Part shown: one piece after another, positions 54,449 to 63,056 of the stretch
Layout: each line of letters begins with the position of its first letter
How positions within the stretch are numbered: the stretch's first letter is position 1
Assembly: GCF_036409155.1 (NCBI RefSeq)
Contig: NZ_JAZGLW010000001.1
Location: forward strand, 124,001 to 188,000
Length of the DNA stretch: 64,000 nt
Direction of reading: 5' to 3'
Source of the DNA: Mycobacterium sp. 050128
GTDB lineage: Bacteria; Actinomycetota; Actinomycetes; Mycobacteriales; Mycobacteriaceae
Program-made: the position numbers and the translations under genes
Notes under the pieces: model-generated
Database searches by the model: none
The model's input: only the letters and a program-made list of their open reading frames with translations
What the model was told of the DNA's origin: nothing

Positions 54449-55960
54449 TTAGCGGGTGCTTTCGCTTGTCGGGACGGCGATTTCGCGCTTCAGCAGCTTG
54501 CCGGTGGGACCCTTGGGCAGAGCATCAACCAGCCAGACCAGACGCGGATATTTGTATGCGGCTACCCGGGCCTTGACGTACTCGCGCAGTTCGTCGGCGG
54601 TGACCGCAGCGCCCTTCTTGAGAGCGATTGCGGCACCGACTTCCTCGCCGAGGGAGTCGTGCGGGATGCCGATGACGGCGGCTTCGGCCACCCCCGGGTG
54701 CTCGTAGAGCACCTCCTCGATCTCGCGGGGGTAAACGTTGTACCCGCCTCGAATGATCAGGTCTTTGGTCCGGTCGACGATGTAGAAATAGCCGTCCTCG
54801 TCGATGCGGCCGACGTCGCCGGTGCGCAGCCAGCCGTCAGGCGTGATCGTGGCCTCGGTGGCGTCGGGAAGATTCCAGTAACCCTTCATCACATTGTGGC
54901 CCCGGATCTGGATCTCACCCCTTTGCCCTTGCGGAACCTCCACCCCATCCAGGTCGACGACCCGCATTTCCACGCCCTCGATCGGCGTGCCGATCGAGCC
55001 GGCCTTGCGCGGCCGGTGCGGATGATTGAAGGCGGCGACCGGAGAACTCTCGGATAGGCCGTATCCCTCGAGAACGGCGCAACCGAACGCCTTTTCGAAG
55101 TCGGCGAGTACTTGCACCGGAAGAGCCGCACCGCCTGAGACGCAGGTCCGCAGACTCCGTGTCGCTTCGGGGGCGGCCTCTTCGGACACGCTCAGCAGCG
55201 CCGAGTACATGGTCGGCACCCCCTCAAACACCGTGACGCCATCCCGCTCAATCACTTCCAGGGCCTTGCGCGGGTCGAACCGGGGAATGAGCGTCAGCGT
55301 CGCACCCGCGAGGACGGCCCCGTTGAGCCCGCAGGTCAATCCAAAGACGTGGAAAAGCGGCAGGCAGCCCATGATCACGTCGTCCGGACCGGTTTCGACC
55401 AGGGTGCGGACGGCTACGTCGGCGTTACGGGCCAAATTGCCGTGGGTGAGCATGGCGCCCTTGGGTTTTCCGGTCGTGCCCGACGTGTGCAGGATGACCG
55501 CCACGTCGTCGTCGGCGCGATCGACCGGTGAGCTCTGAGCCGGCAGGCCCGCGATCACGTCGGTGAGCGCGGTGTCGTCGACAACCCAGCACCGCGCCCG
55601 AACCTCCGCGGCGCCCGCGGTGGCCTGGTCGGCGAACGCCGGCGTCGCGAACAATGCCTTGGCGCCGCTGTTGGACAGGTAGTACGCCACCTCGCGGGCC
55701 TTGAGCAAAGGGTTCATCGGAACCGCGACCGCGCCGCGGTAGATGATGCCGTAAAACGCGATCGCGAAGGCCGGGGTGTTGGGCAGCATGATGCCCACCC
55801 GATCGCCCGGCTCCACGCCGGCCTGCTCCAGCAGTGTCGCTACCCGCGCGGCCGCGTCGTCGAGCTCCGCGAAGGTGAATTGCAGGCCGTCGCACCGCAG
55901 CGCTACGCGTTGGGGGTGGCGATCCTTCGATGCGACGAGACTGGCGCTGAGGGCGGTCAT
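54449..55960 (-). CDS. Long-chain fatty-acid-CoA ligase (FadD-type)
   Basis: A 503-residue AMP-forming acyl-CoA synthetase: P-loop-like LHTSGTTGKPKGAML, the A5-type motif GYGLSESSP, the GWLRTGDVG motif, and the catalytic lysine segment PKGPTGKLLKRE near the C-terminus. It activates a fatty acid to its CoA ester. It is the first gene of the operon with phaC and phaZ, so it may supply acyl-CoA for PHA synthesis or re-activate hydroxyacids released by PhaZ. ATG 55960 is preferred (AAAGG 8 bases upstream); the frame is open to 56080. Confidence 0.9.
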   Translation of the reverse strand: MTALSASLVASKDRHPQRVALRCDGLQFTFAELDDAAARVATLLEQAGVEPGDRVGIMLPNTPAFAIAFYGIIYRGAVAVPMNPLLKAREVAYYLSNSGAKALFATPAFADQATAGAAEVRARCWVVDDTALTDVIAGLPAQSSPVDRADDDVAVILHTSGTTGKPKGAMLTHGNLARNADVAVRTLVETGPDDVIMGCLPLFHVFGLTCGLNGAVLAGATLTLIPRFDPRKALEVIERDGVTVFEGVPTMYSALLSVSEEAAPEATRSLRTCVSGGAALPVQVLADFEKAFGCAVLEGYGLSESSPVAAFNHPHRPRKAGSIGTPIEGVEMRVVDLDGVEVPQGQRGEIQIRGHNVMKGYWNLPDATEATITPDGWLRTGDVGRIDEDGYFYIVDRTKDLIIRGGYNVYPREIEEVLYEHPGVAEAAVIGIPHDSLGEEVGAAIALKKGAAVTADELREYVKARVAAYKYPRLVWLVDALPKGPTGKLLKREIAVPTSESTR

Positions 55961-56058
55961 GGGATGCCTTTCGGAAACGTGCTGTGGTGCCGTTTCCATC
56001 GTCATTCCGGAATCTGCGCAGGACAATGTCGCCGAAAACAACAGCGGGACGGATTCGG

Positions 56059-56101
56059 TGTGACCGTTCACATCGGGCAATGCCCGGAATAGGGTTTCGA
56101 T
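56059..56101 (+). promoter_or_regulatory. PucR promoter with TGTGA-N4-TCACA operator
   Basis: TTCACA (56067-56072), 17 bases, TAGGGT (56090-56095), 6 bases, then ATG 56102: a complete leaderless promoter. An inverted repeat TGTGA-CCGT-TCACA (56059-56072) overlaps the -35, and a second repeat CGGGC-AAT-GCCCG (56074-56086) fills the spacer. Located in the 141-base divergent region with the fadD-phaC-phaZ operon, these are candidate sites for autoregulation. Confidence 0.6.
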
Positions 56102-57322
56102 ATGAGCGTCGCATCGAAGACCGACGGCGTCCCGCGTGACGCCGCCGCCGATCCATTCGTGGTCGAACTCGGCAGGCTCATGTTGGCGCGCGCCCCGAGA
56201 TTAGGCGCGCAGATGGCGGATCTGCTCTGCCGGGAGATCGACGCCTACCGCGACGGCAACGTCGTTGCGAAGGATGACGTCGTCGAAAGTTGTGTCGCGA
56301 ACCTGACGTTCATCTTCGACTCGCTCAACCGTGAGGGCGATGCCAATGTTGCGCCCGCGGAGCGCACCGGTACAGAACGCGCAGTCGCGGGTGTACCCCT
56401 GCCGGCCGTGATGACCGCCTACCGAATCGGATTCCGCTTCATGTGGGAACAGACGCTGGCCACCGCGCGCGCCGCGGCAATTCCCACCGACTCCATCCTG
56501 GACGCCACGGCGCGGGTCTTCCTCGCCCAGGAAATCTTCACCCAGGCGATGAGCAACGCCTACCGTCAGCAGTTGACCGCGCAGATTCTCGAGCGCGAGG
56601 AAGAGCGCTCGGCATTGGTGGAAGCTTTGCTGTCACACAGGATTACCGACAGCCAAAGTCTTTGGGAGGCAGCCGATTTGCTGCGGCTGCCGACTTCGGG
56701 GCCGTATACCGTCGTGGCCGCGGAATTGCCCGCCATTGGCAAGCTGGGGCTTCCAGCGATCGAGAACAAGCTGTCCGCCCGTGATATCCGTTCCGCGTGG
56801 CGACTGTTGCCCGACTTACAGGTCGGCATCGTCCATCTGAGCGGACCGGTACCAGAAGCCCTGGGCACGCTCGTTGAGGTGCTCGAGCACGCCGCGACCG
56901 CCAGGGTCGGCATCAGTCCGCCCTTCCTCGAGCTCGCCGAAACCAGCGACGCGTTGCGGTTAGCCCGGCTGGCGGTCACGGGGAAGGCCGTCGGCGGCTC
57001 ACTGATCACGGTCTTCGACGACACTCCGCTCGCCGTCGCCGCGGTCAGTGCCCCCGAGGTCATGACGAGGATCAAATCACTGGTGCTGCAGCGACTCGAC
57101 GAGCTGCCCGACGAGGAACGCACCATTCTGCTCGGCACGTTCCGCGCCTGGGTGGAGGTCGGCGGTTCCGCAAACGACACCGCCGCCAAGATCTATTGCC
57201 ACCCCAACACGGTGCGGCACCGGCTGCACCGTGTCGAGGAGTTGACCGGCCGATCCCTTTCTCGGCCCCGAGACATCGCCGAGCTGTGTCTGGCTCTGGA
57301 GGTCGAAGCGCGACTGCCCTAG
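56102..57322 (+). CDS. PucR/CdaR-family transcriptional regulator opposite the PHA operon
   Basis: A 406-residue regulator. The N-terminal about 160 residues form a RsbRD/GGDEF-like sensory region, and the C-terminus is the PucR-type helix-turn-helix (NDTAAKIYCHPNTVRHRLHRVEELTGR, about 360-386). Family members often control catabolic operons and sense intermediates. It is divergent from the ligase-phaC-phaZ operon with 141 bases between, so it is the likely regulator of PHA metabolism. A leaderless promoter with operator-like repeats precedes it. Its stop shares CTAG with convergent hdeD. Confidence 0.87.
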   Translation: MSVASKTDGVPRDAAADPFVVELGRLMLARAPRLGAQMADLLCREIDAYRDGNVVAKDDVVESCVANLTFIFDSLNREGDANVAPAERTGTERAVAGVPLPAVMTAYRIGFRFMWEQTLATARAAAIPTDSILDATARVFLAQEIFTQAMSNAYRQQLTAQILEREEERSALVEALLSHRITDSQSLWEAADLLRLPTSGPYTVVAAELPAIGKLGLPAIENKLSARDIRSAWRLLPDLQVGIVHLSGPVPEALGTLVEVLEHAATARVGISPPFLELAETSDALRLARLAVTGKAVGGSLITVFDDTPLAVAAVSAPEVMTRIKSLVLQRLDELPDEERTILLGTFRAWVEVGGSANDTAAKIYCHPNTVRHRLHRVEELTGRSLSRPRDIAELCLALEVEARLP

Positions 57323-57894
57323 GCGGCCTTGGTCCGGCTGCGAACCTGGAATGCGCTGATCACGTCGACGATGCCGATGGCGATCAGCCAGCAGCCGGCG
57401 ACCAAGGTCAGCACAGCGATCGAGTGCAGCGGCGAGACGATCAGTACGGCACCACCGACCACGATCACCAACCCCGACAGCGCCTGCCAGCCGCGGCCCG
57501 GCATGTGGTCCAACGACAACGCCGCGGCAAGCAGCGTCATCCCCCGGAACAGCCAGCTGATGCCGATCCAGATTGCCAAAAGCGTCACCGCCTCGAATTC
57601 TTCGCGGAAGCAAAAGAATCCCAGAATCAGCGACACGATGCCGGTGATGAACGTCAACACTCTCATCGCGGCGCCGGCGTGTGAACCGAAGGCGGCAAAC
57701 ACGTAGCCGATTCCGGAAACCACCAGGTAGATGCCGAACAGGACGCCTGCCACAAATAGCGTCTGTCCTGGCCAGGCCAGGACAATGACACCCAGCGCAA
57801 CCGCCAGGATGCCGGTGAGGAGGAGCACTTGCCAGGCGCTGCGGGCGAGTGCTTGCAAAGGACCTTCGAAAACGGTGTCGTCGCGAATAGCCAT
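57319..57894 (-). CDS. HdeD-family membrane protein
   Basis: A 191-residue protein with six hydrophobic helices in three pairs, matching HdeD, an acid-stress-related membrane protein in enterobacteria. Typical features are the GILAVALGVIVLAWPG first-hairpin motif and repeats of it. Its role in mycobacteria is unknown. ATG 57894 (MAIRDDTVFEG) is preferred; a GTG at 57912 is the alternative. It overlaps the regulator tail to tail by CTAG. Confidence 0.85.
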   Translation of the reverse strand: MAIRDDTVFEGPLQALARSAWQVLLLTGILAVALGVIVLAWPGQTLFVAGVLFGIYLVVSGIGYVFAAFGSHAGAAMRVLTFITGIVSLILGFFCFREEFEAVTLLAIWIGISWLFRGMTLLAAALSLDHMPGRGWQALSGLVIVVGGAVLIVSPLHSIAVLTLVAGCWLIAIGIVDVISAFQVRSRTKAA

Positions 57895-58236
57895 CTCAAT
57901 ATCATTAGCCACATTCGATGAAAAGAAAATGTCCGCGGCGACACAATTGCGCATCGCGCACGGGTATAGCGAACAATGACCGACGGAACCGGCTGAGGTA
58001 CGGTGCGCGCCCAGGCGGTAACGTCGCCCCGGCGCCGACGAGTTGTCGTTTGGAGACAACGCCTTCGCGCAAGTTGGTCGCTGCGCGACATCGCCGGCAC
58101 ACGGCGGCGCCAATAGGTTTCACGACGAACCCAGCGCCGCGCCCCTCAGCAGCCAGCTGACCGCGACCGGCTCGAATCGTCCAGTACCACAATCTATTTC
58201 AGCTCTTCCGCGCGCGCGGAGAAATCAGGTGACCCC
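57895..58236. other. Non-coding gap upstream of hdeD
   Basis: 342 bases with no supported gene or RNA. It should contain the hdeD promoter (minus strand) and that of the 54-residue ORF (plus strand). No confident promoter or repeat was identified. Confidence 0.4.
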
Positions 58237-58401
58237 ATGTTGCTGCCCGTCCTCATCCTCCTTTTGGTCTTATCCCCCGTGCTCCTGCCCGCAATCATCA
58301 CCGCCGTCCACGCGCTGACGCCCCAGCCGCAAATCAGCACCCGGGACCGCGTTGCGGCCAACGTCGGGCGCCGCGCTACAACCGCGCGTCTGGGCGCTTG
58401 A
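58237..58401 (+). CDS. 54-residue single-helix membrane peptide
   Basis: ATG 58237 opens a 54-residue frame with CAGGTGA ending about 5 bases upstream. The first 27 residues are strongly hydrophobic (MLLPVLILLLVLSPVLLP, then AIITAVHAL), and the rest is a basic, Thr/Arg-rich tail. It is probably a membrane-anchored mini-protein. I recognise no family. It converges on the second PucR gene with 15 bases between. Confidence 0.55.
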   Translation: MLLPVLILLLVLSPVLLPAIITAVHALTPQPQISTRDRVAANVGRRATTARLGA

Positions 58402-58416
58402 GCTGCTCCAACCCGC

Positions 58417-59694
58417 TCATCTCGGCTGCAAAACGGCGATGCCGTACCAATGGCAGACCAGCAACGCGAGTTCGATATCGAGCCGATCGTCGCCGATCTC
58501 GCGGCCGCGCCGGGCGACGGCGCGGCCGACGCGGTACTTCACCGTGTTGAAGTGCAGGTTGAGCACCTCGGCCGCCGTCTTGTAGCTGCAGCCGGAGCCC
58601 AGAAAGACGCGCAACGTCTCACGCAGCCGCGCGTCGTTCTCGTCGTCGCCTGCCAGGTCGCCAAGCACGTCGAGCACCCAGGCGCGGGTGTCCGCAACGT
58701 CACCGCTGAGCAGCGCCGCGATGGACAAACCCGGGTCAGTGGCCGCAATCACCGTCGGCTCCCGCTTGCCGACCATCGCAACGCGGCGGGCGTTTAGCGC
58801 TTCCCGGTGTGATCGGCGGAAGCCCTCGATGCCGTGCGACAGTGTCCCGATCGCCACACTCGGGAAATCCGGTCGCGTCAGCGCGAATTGGCGAACTTTC
58901 GCCGCGGCGTCGGGCATCATCGCACGGTAAGGCAGCCAACCCCATCCGCAGGTTTGATCGGCGGCGACGAACAGCGAGCCTGCGGCCGCACCGGCGGCTT
59001 CGCCCAGTTCGCGCAGAAACCGTTGCAGCCCAGCGAGTTCGCGGCCTTCGGTGCTCGTATCCGGGTACCAGAGCACGAGGCCGAGGTGGTGCCAGCGCAG
59101 CGGATAGCGGATCGACGTGGAGGTCGCATCCACGTCGATGGCCTTGGTCGCGGCAAGGATTTCCCGCACCCGCAGGACGCGCAGGCTGTTCTGGTTCTCC
59201 AGCCAACGTTCACGTTCGTCTTCATAGCAAGCGACGACCTGTTGCGAGATCCAGTCGATGTATTCGAACAGCGTGGCGCTGATCGCCTCGATGACCGCGT
59301 ACCTCATCTGTTCGGAGATATCGAGCGCGCGCACTTCCGCAAAGACCAACTCATTCATCAGCCGCTGACCGAGCCGATACGCGCGAACGAGCGCGTTGAC
59401 GGGCACGCCGTGTTGTGCCAATCGCCGGGCGTACTCCAGCGCTGCGGTCGGCGCCTCGACCCGCTCGACGGCGATGTCGTAGCGCAATGCACGCAGAATC
59501 GCGTCCACATTTCCCTCGACGCTGGCCCCGAGAAGCTCGGTTAACCGCTCATCGCCGGGCAATTCCGGAATCTGACCTACCAGGGAGCGGTGCATCACCG
59601 CGGCCAGTTCGGCCAGCCGACGGTGCAATCGGTCGGCGGTCTCGGCGACGTGCCGGCTGACCTCAACGTCGCTGCCGATCTGCGCTTTCGCCAT
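58417..59694 (-). CDS. PucR-family transcriptional regulator (second copy)
   Basis: A 425-residue regulator with a long helical N-terminal sensory part, a central GGDEF-like region and a C-terminal PucR helix-turn-helix (YKTAAEVLNLHFNTVKYRVGRAVARRG). It is divergent from the DUF3556/FAD-oxidoreductase operon with 138 bases between, so that operon is the likely target. The ATG at 59694 is chosen; TACCGT lies 7 bases upstream (leaderless possible), and TTG 59733 is an alternative. It is of the same family as, but only distantly similar to, the regulator at 56102. Confidence 0.85.
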   Translation of the reverse strand: MAKAQIGSDVEVSRHVAETADRLHRRLAELAAVMHRSLVGQIPELPGDERLTELLGASVEGNVDAILRALRYDIAVERVEAPTAALEYARRLAQHGVPVNALVRAYRLGQRLMNELVFAEVRALDISEQMRYAVIEAISATLFEYIDWISQQVVACYEDERERWLENQNSLRVLRVREILAATKAIDVDATSTSIRYPLRWHHLGLVLWYPDTSTEGRELAGLQRFLRELGEAAGAAAGSLFVAADQTCGWGWLPYRAMMPDAAAKVRQFALTRPDFPSVAIGTLSHGIEGFRRSHREALNARRVAMVGKREPTVIAATDPGLSIAALLSGDVADTRAWVLDVLGDLAGDDENDARLRETLRVFLGSGCSYKTAAEVLNLHFNTVKYRVGRAVARRGREIGDDRLDIELALLVCHWYGIAVLQPR

Positions 59695-59832
59695 CCCTTT
59701 GACGGTAGACCTCGGGTTGTCTTCCGGCGACAATTCCCGTTCGCAAATTCGTCGGCCGCCAACTGCTTGGCGACCCGCCCGATTTCCTACGTTGTGGCCA
59801 CACCGAAACCCGCCAGCAAAGGAGCAACTCCG

Positions 59833-61638
59833 ATGGGGTTCACGAAGCCGTATCTCCCCGACGTTGATCCGGATACCTTCCTGGCGAAGCCGTTGATGGA
59901 ACGAATGCGGATCCTCGTCACCAATTGGGCCGAAAACGGCTTCGGCTCACCCAAGATGATCCACACCATCTATGTCGTGAAGCTGGTCGCGTTCTTCGCT
60001 ATTGGCGGTATCACCGTTGCGACGGCGACGTCAGGTCTGCCCGCCTTCTGGCATGTCACCGAATGGTGGAATCAGCCAATCGTCTATCAAAAGGTCATTC
60101 TGTGGACGGTGCTCCTCGAAGCCATTGGCGTGGCCGGCTCGTGGGGCCCGTTGGCCGGCAAGGTCAAGCCGATGACCGGAGGCATCCTGTTCTGGGCCCG
60201 GCCGGGAACGATCCGGCTGCGTCCCTGGAAGTGGGTGCCGTTCACCGGTGGCGACCGGCGCAACCGGTTAGACGTCGTGGTCTATCTGGCGCTGCTGGCA
60301 AGCCTGGCCGTGCCGCTGCTGTCACCGGGCGTCCACAGCGATTCGCTCTCAGAGGCATTGCCGGACAACACATCCGGTCTCGTCAGCCCCGCCCTGCTGA
60401 TCGCGCCGATCGCGCTACTGGTGCTGATCGGTCTGCGGGACAAGACCATTTTCCTGGCCGCGCGCGGCGAGCAGTACTTGCCGGTCCTCGTCATCTTCGC
60501 CGCGCTGCCGTTTGTCAACATGATCATCGCGCTGAAAATGGTCATCGTGGTGGTCTGGATCGGCGCCGGCTTCTCGAAGTTCGGCAAGCACTTCTCCAAC
60601 GTCATCCCACCGATGGTGAGCAACACGATATTCGCGCCTAAATGGGTAAAGCGGGCCCACTATCGCGAATTTCCGCGCGATATGCGGCCGTCGCGACTGG
60701 CCGACTTCATGGCACACGTCAATGGCACCACCGTCGAAATCCTGGCTCCGCTGGTGCTGTTCTTCTCCACCAACAAGTGGGTGACGCTGCTCGCGGTGTT
60801 GTTGATGGTGGGCTTTCACCTGTTCATCATTTCCACCTTTCCACTGGCGGTGCCGCTGGAATGGAACGTGGTTTTCGCCTACACGACGATCTTCCTGTTC
60901 CTCGGCTTCCCGAACTGGAACCGGTACGCCCCGTGGAACATGACGCCGGGTTGGCTAGCGTTCATCGTCGCCGGCGCGCTGCTGTTCTACCCGGCGCTGG
61001 GCAATCTGCGGCCGGACAAGGTGTCGTTCTTGCCGTCGATGCGTCAGTACGCGGGCAACTGGGCCTCGGCGCTGTGGACGTTCGCGCCGGGTGCGGAGCA
61101 GAAGCTGAACAACGTCACCCGCTCGGCAGCCAATCAGCTCGACCAGTTCGTCGCGGCCGGTTACGAGCCGCGGTGGGCGGAGATCACCTTGCAGAAGACC
61201 ACGGCGTGGCGAAGCATGCACAGCCAGGGTCGCGGCCTGTACTCGTTGCTGTTGACCCACCTGCCCGACATCGACGGCCGCACGGTGCGCGAGGGCGAGT
61301 TCGTCTGCAACTCGTTGATCGGCTTCAACTTCGGCGATGGTCACCTGCACAACGCGGACATGATCCGGGCCGTGCAGCGCGAAGCCGCGTTCGAACCGGG
61401 CGAGTGCGTGATCGCCTGGGTCGAGTCGGAGGCCTTCGGCAGCGGTGTCCAGCACTACCAGCTGATCGACGCGGCCCTCGGTGTGGTCGAGCGGGGCACC
61501 TGGAGGGTGGCCGACGCGGTCGCCGAACAGCCCTGGCTCCCTAACGGGCCGATCCCGACTAACGTGGAATGGTCCCTAAGCGGCACCAAACCGGTCGTCC
61601 GGGACGACCAACAACACGGTCACGGAGCGCTGGCATGA
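59833..61638 (+). CDS. DUF3556 multi-spanning membrane protein
   Basis: A 601-residue actinobacterial DUF3556 protein. About ten hydrophobic segments lie between residues 45 and 400, followed by a soluble C-terminal domain. Its middle part slightly resembles membrane bioenergetic proteins (KHFSNVIPPMVSNT). Function unknown. AAGGAG 8 bases upstream sets ATG 59833; the open frame to 59590 is antisense to the regulator. It ends in ATGA with the FAD oxidoreductase, so the two form a unit. Confidence 0.87.
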   Translation: MGFTKPYLPDVDPDTFLAKPLMERMRILVTNWAENGFGSPKMIHTIYVVKLVAFFAIGGITVATATSGLPAFWHVTEWWNQPIVYQKVILWTVLLEAIGVAGSWGPLAGKVKPMTGGILFWARPGTIRLRPWKWVPFTGGDRRNRLDVVVYLALLASLAVPLLSPGVHSDSLSEALPDNTSGLVSPALLIAPIALLVLIGLRDKTIFLAARGEQYLPVLVIFAALPFVNMIIALKMVIVVVWIGAGFSKFGKHFSNVIPPMVSNTIFAPKWVKRAHYREFPRDMRPSRLADFMAHVNGTTVEILAPLVLFFSTNKWVTLLAVLLMVGFHLFIISTFPLAVPLEWNVVFAYTTIFLFLGFPNWNRYAPWNMTPGWLAFIVAGALLFYPALGNLRPDKVSFLPSMRQYAGNWASALWTFAPGAEQKLNNVTRSAANQLDQFVAAGYEPRWAEITLQKTTAWRSMHSQGRGLYSLLLTHLPDIDGRTVREGEFVCNSLIGFNFGDGHLHNADMIRAVQREAAFEPGECVIAWVESEAFGSGVQHYQLIDAALGVVERGTWRVADAVAEQPWLPNGPIPTNVEWSLSGTKPVVRDDQQHGHGALA

Positions 61639-63056
61639 GTACCGCAGTAGTGGTGGGTAGCGGGCCTAACGGGCTGGCCGCCGCCATCCGCCTGGCCGCC
61701 CAGGGTGTGCAGGTCACCGTGCTCGAAGCCGCCGACGAGGTTGGCGGCGGCACCCGCAGCAGCGAGGCCATCGTTGCGGGCCTGCTGCACGACCATTGTT
61801 CGGCGATTCACCCGATGGCCGTCGGCTCGCAGTTCCTGAGCGGCTTCAACCTGCAGCGGTACGGATTGTCGTGGCGCTGGCCGGAGATCGATTGCGTCCA
61901 TCCGCTCGACGACGGCAGCGCCGGTGTGCTGTACCGCTCGGTCGAGCAGACGGCGGCGGGTTTGGGACGTGACGGGACGCGCTGGCGCCTCGCGTTCGGC
62001 TACCCCGCCTCGCGATTCGACGAGTTGAGCGACGACATCATGGGGCCGCTGTTGCGGGTCCCGCATCATCCGTTGATCCTGGCCCGGTTCGGTGCACCCA
62101 CGGTGCTTCCCGCGTCGACGTTCGCGCGGGTGTTCCGCACCGAGCAAGCCCGGGCCTTGTTCGGTGGTGTTGCGGCCCACGCCTTCCGGCCGCTGCACTA
62201 CCCGATGACCTCCGCCATCGGGATGGGCATCATCGCGGCCGGGCACCGGCACGGCTGGGCGGTGGCCGAGGGTGGATCACAGTCGATCGCCAACGCGATG
62301 GTCGCGCTGCTGAGCGACTTGGGCGGCAAGATCGAAACCGGCGTCCGGGTGCAGAACACGTCGCAGCTGCCGACGGCAGACGTCACGATGTTCGATCTCG
62401 CGCCCAGCGCGGTCGCCGGCATTCTGGGAGACCGTCTCCCCCGCCGAATTTCGGCCGCCTTCACCAGGTTCCGGCGTGGCCCCGGCGCGTTCAAGGTCGA
62501 CTTCGCCGTCGAGGGCGGCGTGCCCTGGACCAACCCGGACGCGCACCGAGCCGGCACGGTGCATCTGGCCGGCACTTACGCGGAGCTGGCCGCGGCGGAG
62601 CGCGACATCCACGCCGGGCGCATGCCCAAGCGGCCGTTCGTGCTGATAGGTCAGCAATATCTGGCCGATCCGCAACGGTCAGTGGGCAATACGCATCCGG
62701 TGTGGAGCTATGCGCACGTCCCCAACGGCTACACCGGTGACGCCACCGAGGCGATCATCGCCCAGATCGAGCGATTCGCACCCGGCTTCTCCGAGCGCAT
62801 CGTCGGGCACACCGTTCGCACAACGACGGAGATGGCCACCTACAACGCCAACTACGCCGGCGGCGACATCATGACCGGCTCGAAGGACATTCGCCAGCTC
62901 GCCTTCGGCCCACGAATCACGCTGTCGCCCTATACCATTGGCATTCCCGGCATGTACATCTGCTCGGCGGCCACCCCACCCGGGCCCGGCGCGCACGGCA
63001 TGTGCGGCGCCAACGCCGCCAAACTCGCGCTGGACTACCTGGCCGAACGGGGCTAA
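61635..63056 (+). CDS. FAD-dependent oxidoreductase, phytoene-dehydrogenase-like
   Basis: A 473-residue flavoprotein with an N-terminal dinucleotide motif VVVGSGPNGLAAAI and VLEAADEVGGGTRS, and a C-terminal FAD segment (AATPPGPGAHGMCGANAA) typical of the phytoene desaturase/NAD(P)-oxidoreductase family. It has the same length as M. tuberculosis Rv1432, a probable dehydrogenase. The substrate is unknown; there is no carotenoid gene nearby. The start overlaps the DUF3556 stop. It ends in CTAA shared with the convergent dehydrogenase. Confidence 0.88.
   Translation: MSTAVVVGSGPNGLAAAIRLAAQGVQVTVLEAADEVGGGTRSSEAIVAGLLHDHCSAIHPMAVGSQFLSGFNLQRYGLSWRWPEIDCVHPLDDGSAGVLYRSVEQTAAGLGRDGTRWRLAFGYPASRFDELSDDIMGPLLRVPHHPLILARFGAPTVLPASTFARVFRTEQARALFGGVAAHAFRPLHYPMTSAIGMGIIAAGHRHGWAVAEGGSQSIANAMVALLSDLGGKIETGVRVQNTSQLPTADVTMFDLAPSAVAGILGDRLPRRISAAFTRFRRGPGAFKVDFAVEGGVPWTNPDAHRAGTVHLAGTYAELAAAERDIHAGRMPKRPFVLIGQQYLADPQRSVGNTHPVWSYAHVPNGYTGDATEAIIAQIERFAPGFSERIVGHTVRTTTEMATYNANYAGGDIMTGSKDIRQLAFGPRITLSPYTIGIPGMYICSAATPPGPGAHGMCGANAAKLALDYLAERG

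Noticed and set aside
56074..56086. CGGGC-AAT-GCCCG as a transcription terminator
   Set aside because: It lies between -35 and -10 of a promoter, in a divergent region where no transcript ends; an operator role is more plausible.
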